A model generated the notes under the pieces. The model saw nothing but the letters and a program-made list of their open reading frames with translations. It ran no database searches and had not been told where the DNA came from. DNA of 43,780 nt, taken from assembly GCF_018006725.1 (NCBI RefSeq), contig NZ_JAGMXV010000015.1:1-43780 (forward strand). The letters are read 5' to 3'. How positions within the stretch are numbered: position 1 is the stretch's first letter; each line of letters starts with the position of its first letter. The DNA is from Rhizorhabdus sp. (GTDB taxonomy: Bacteria > Pseudomonadota > Alphaproteobacteria > Sphingomonadales > Sphingomonadaceae). Both the position numbers and the translations under genes were made by a program. This document shows, in pieces, positions 41,219 to 43,780 of this stretch.

Positions 41219-43780
41219 CTAGCGCTCGCTGTTGAGGCTGTCGTTCAGGCCATCGGCACCCGGCCACAGGCTGGCATTGCCGCCCGACGTAATCGGCGTA
41301 TCGATCTCGACCGATGTCGAACCGATCGTGCTGGTATCGATCAGCACGTTAGGTCCCGCCATCTGGCTGGAACCGCCCGAGCTGCTGCTATCGCTGCTCT
41401 CCTCGTCGCCGCCCTCGTCGGCCGCCGAGGAATCGCCGCTGTCGCCCGATCCGCTGGCAGACGAGGTCGCGGCCGCCGTCGCAGATCCTCCGGCGTCGCC
41501 CGTGCCGTTCCCGGTCGCATCGGTTGCAACCGAGCCGCCGGCCACGCGTGTCCCGGTCAACGACGCCTGTACGTTGGAGACGATGTTGGCCGTCTCGCGC
41601 GTCACCGCTTGCACCACCTGCGGCTGTTGCAGCGGCGGCGGGGGCGACACCGGTGGCGGTGGCGGCGGAGAAACCGGCGGCGGAGGCGGGGGTGGAACCT
41701 CGGGCGGGGGCGGCGGTGAAACCGGCGGCGGCGGCGGCGGCGGCGGCACCTCGGGCGGTGGCGGCGGAGACACCGGCGGCGGGGGCGGCGGCACTTCGGG
41801 CGGCGGCGGCGGCGATACCGGTGGCGGTGGCGGTGGCGGCGACACCGGCGGAGGTGGAGGCGGCGGCGAGACCGGCCCGCTGACGCCGATCGAAAAGGCC
41901 ATCGTCTGCTGCTGGTTGTTGGCGTCCGTCACCGTGACCTCGAAATTATAGGTTCCGGATGCGGTCGGAGTGCCGCTGAGGCTGCCATCGGATCCCAGCG
42001 TCACGCCGGGGGGAAGCTCGCCGCTCGCGAGCGCGAAGCCGTAAGGCGGCGTGCCGCCCGAAGCAGCGATGCTCGCCGAATAGGCGGTTCCGCTGGTGGC
42101 AGCAGGCAATTCGGACGTCTCGAAAACCGGTGGCTCGGGATTGCGCAGAACTGGCGGGGTGCAGGGCTGCCCGTTCACCGTGCAGGCGGCAGCGAACTGA
42201 AGCGTGCCGCCCGGGTCGAGAAAAAAGTCGACCGGTCCCGTTACATTGGCGGTGAAGGCCCCTTCGAACAGCACCGTTCCACCACCGGCGGAAACCTCAT
42301 TCCGCACCGATGACGCCACGTCACCGAGCGCGGTCACGTCGGTAGCGCCGGCGACGGTCAGCGAACCACCCGCGCTGCTCCCGCCGGAGTTGCTGATCTT
42401 GAACGACCCGGCGGTCGTGGTGCCGCCGCTCATCGCCTGACCGCGCGAGCCGGACGCGTCGATTGTCAGGCTGGCGAGGGTCAGCGTTCCCAATTGGCTC
42501 GGCACGTCGAAGCGCGGCGAGACCAGCACCGCGACACTGCCCCCGAGGGCATTGCCGATCGCTCCGTCTGCACCAGGCTGGCCGGTCGGCGCTTCGCCGC
42601 CCTGCCCACCCTGGCCCGACTGCCCGAAGGCGTAAAGGCTGGTCGCTCCGGCATCGACCTGTGCGCCATAGGCGGTCAGCGCGATATCACCGCCCTGCCC
42701 GATGCCGCCGTCGCCACCATTGCCGCCGTTGCTTTCGAACGCGCCGTCATTGCCGCGCCCGCCCTCGCCGCCGATACCGGTCGCATAGACGGTCAGCGGG
42801 CCGAGCGACGCCTGGCCGTCCCCTTGCGTGGTGACCGCGCCGCTGATGCCGCCGACCTGCACGAAGCCACCGGTGCCATTGCCACCGGCGCCGGCGGTGG
42901 GAATGGCTTCGGACGCGGGCAGACCTTCGCCCGTGTCCCCGCCCGCACCGCCCGTACCGGTCGCGGTAAGAAAGCTGTTCGTGGAACTGATATTGCCGAC
43001 ACCGGCAGTGGCCGCGACGAGGATCCGCCCACCTTGTCCGTCGCCGCCGGCAACTCCGCCGCCGCCGAGAGAAAAGGATGACTGTCCGGCGCCGCCAGTG
43101 CCCGAGGCGCTGGCGATCAACGCGGTGGCGGTGATCGTGGATGCAAGAGGATTGGACTCGTTGGCGGTGGGAATTGCCACGACCTCGACATATCCGCCGA
43201 CGCCATTGCCGGCGCGATTCTCGTCGAAAGGACCACCGGTCGCAGCGCCGCCATTTCCGTTGGCGCTCAGCGCTAGCTGTCCGCTGACGGCGATGGTTCC
43301 CGATATGGCTGTCGCTGCCGCGCCACGGAACGGGTCTAGGCCACCCGAATCGATGTTGGGCGGCAGCCCGCCGCGGCCGGTGCCGCCCGAGGCACCCTCG
43401 CCGCCTTCGCCATTGGCCGTCAAGACGGCATTGGACGCGGTTTCGATCGTGCCGCCGTCAACGGCGTGCAGCCAGGCGAGCCCGCCCGTGCCATTGCCTC
43501 CGTCGCCACTAAAGCCGCCACCTCCGCGCCCGTCGGAACTGATCTCCACCGCCCCGGTGCTGACGAGCGACCCGGCACCCCGCGATGTGAGTTCGACCGT
43601 TCCCGCCGTCCCGCTGCCGCCGAGGAAATCGCCGAAGCCGCCCGTAGCGTCGGCGGTCATGAACAGGCTGCCCATCTCCATCGACTGGCCCCCGTTCACC
43701 GTCCCCAGCAGGATGGTGCCGCCGACGGCATTGCCGCCCTCGCCGGTTTCAGCGCTGCCACCTTCTGCATAGACATCGGC
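41219..43780 (-). CDS. Filamentous-haemagglutinin-like secreted protein, 3' part (start beyond the window)
   Basis: The frame is open to the right edge, so the 5' end is missing; at least 853 residues are visible. The first 510 or so residues are Gly/Ala/Thr-rich repeats resembling a beta-helix exoprotein (GGNGTGGxxxLxAxGGxI patterns, each ending in short hydrophobic strands). A putative Ig-like He_PIG domain follows (GTPPYGFALASGELPPGV ... GTYNFEVTVTDANNQ). A long poly-proline tract with PVSP and PEVP breaks comes next, then a Ser/Asp-rich low-complexity tail ending ITSGGNASLWPGADG. The arrangement fits a two-partner-secreted or otherwise exported surface adhesin. No FhaC-like transporter is in the window; it may lie to the right. 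Confidence 0.75.
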   Translation of the reverse strand, partial: ADVYAEGGSAETGEGGNAVGGTILLGTVNGGQSMEMGSLFMTADATGGFGDFLGGSGTAGTVELTSRGAGSLVSTGAVEISSDGRGGGGFSGDGGNGTGGLAWLHAVDGGTIETASNAVLTANGEGGEGASGGTGRGGLPPNIDSGGLDPFRGAAATAISGTIAVSGQLALSANGNGGAATGGPFDENRAGNGVGGYVEVVAIPTANESNPLASTITATALIASASGTGGAGQSSFSLGGGGVAGGDGQGGRILVAATAGVGNISSTNSFLTATGTGGAGGDTGEGLPASEAIPTAGAGGNGTGGFVQVGGISGAVTTQGDGQASLGPLTVYATGIGGEGGRGNDGAFESNGGNGGDGGIGQGGDIALTAYGAQVDAGATSLYAFGQSGQGGQGGEAPTGQPGADGAIGNALGGSVAVLVSPRFDVPSQLGTLTLASLTIDASGSRGQAMSGGTTTAGSFKISNSGGSSAGGSLTVAGATDVTALGDVASSVRNEVSAGGGTVLFEGAFTANVTGPVDFFLDPGGTLQFAAACTVNGQPCTPPVLRNPEPPVFETSELPAATSGTAYSASIAASGGTPPYGFALASGELPPGVTLGSDGSLSGTPTASGTYNFEVTVTDANNQQQTMAFSIGVSGPVSPPPPPPPVSPPPPPPPVSPPPPPEVPPPPPPVSPPPPPEVPPPPPPPPVSPPPPPEVPPPPPPPVSPPPPPPVSPPPPLQQPQVVQAVTRETANIVSNVQASLTGTRVAGGSVATDATGNGTGDAGGSATAAATSSASGSGDSGDSSAADEGGDEESSDSSSSGGSSQMAGPNVLIDTSTIGSTSVEIDTPITSGGNASLWPGADGLNDSLNSER
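41630..41880 (-). repeat. Poly-proline coding repeat tract
   Basis: The stretch is built from GGC/GGT/GGA-GGCGG units on the plus strand. On the minus strand it encodes roughly 80 residues of runs of 5-8 prolines interrupted by VS or EV. It forms a stiff linker between the Ig-like domain and the Ser/Asp-rich tail. Such tracts are prone to slippage and copy-number change, and translation of them usually relies on EF-P. Confidence 0.85.

Noticed and set aside
41630-41880. CRISPR-like periodic repeats
   Set aside because: The repeats are short codon-level GGN units without spacers of uniform length; they encode a poly-proline linker.
41232-43772. Plus-strand frames with long Gly or Pro runs opposite the exoprotein
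   Set aside because: They are mirror images of the repetitive minus-strand coding sequence. The minus strand has the Ig-like domain and sensible strand patterns, so it is the coding strand.

Overview
The window looks like the chromosome of a high-GC alphaproteobacterium, most likely a sphingomonad. The support is a large TonB-dependent receptor beside catabolic genes, many acyl-CoA, SDR and hot-dog enzymes of aromatic catabolism, a filamentous-haemagglutinin-like exoprotein, and strongly GC-biased codons everywhere except one low-GC gene. No rRNA, tRNA, CRISPR array, transposase or integrase was seen. Family names come from recognised motifs read by eye; no database search was run.

Left edge (1-3448): a malonyl-CoA decarboxylase fragment abuts a 5'-truncated PQQ dehydrogenase at about base 120, followed by a TetR regulator and a nitronate monooxygenase. 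Next (3449-6459) comes a visibly AT-richer insert with one 789-codon gene: an N-terminal deoxyribosyltransferase/TIR-like domain, a second Rossmann-like segment and a P-loop ATPase. It is a candidate single-gene anti-phage system, and a 9-bp direct repeat brackets it.

Catabolic block 1 (6460-22821): a MarR regulator diverges from an isatin-hydrolase-like cyclase and a two-subunit indolepyruvate:ferredoxin-oxidoreductase-like enzyme. Facing them is a six-gene operon headed by a fused anthraniloyl-CoA monooxygenase/reductase-like protein, followed by SDR, crotonase, acyl-CoA dehydrogenase, RidA and a glutaryl-CoA-dehydrogenase-like enzyme. A FadB-like fusion, thioesterase, second MarR and a 3-oxoadipyl-CoA-type thiolase follow. 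Read together they suggest isatin -> isatinate -> anthraniloyl-CoA -> dearomatised, deaminated ring -> beta-oxidation -> glutaryl-CoA and crotonyl-CoA. No aromatic CoA ligase is present, which fits CoA-thioester formation by oxidative decarboxylation. A shared 18-bp motif lies before the monooxygenase, FadB-like and MarR/thiolase genes.

Catabolic block 2 (22847-34913): TonB receptor, SDR and a GntR regulator on the minus strand diverge from a six-gene plus-strand operon: RutA-like flavin oxygenase, HMG-CoA-lyase-like enzyme, HyuA, HyuB, CaiB-type CoA-transferase and a carbamoylsarcosine-amidase-like hydrolase. This looks like uptake and opening of a cyclic amide, ureide or N-heterocycle. Sites matching TNGTRYACAA occur three times in the divergent promoter and once before gntR.

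Right part (34914-43780): a gene-poor stretch with hairpins and one hypothetical gene, then a Tat-exported molybdenum hydroxylase (isoquinoline 1-oxidoreductase type), a MaoC hydratase, an SDR, a TIM-barrel protein and the 3' part of a huge Gly-rich and Pro-rich secreted protein whose start lies beyond the right edge.
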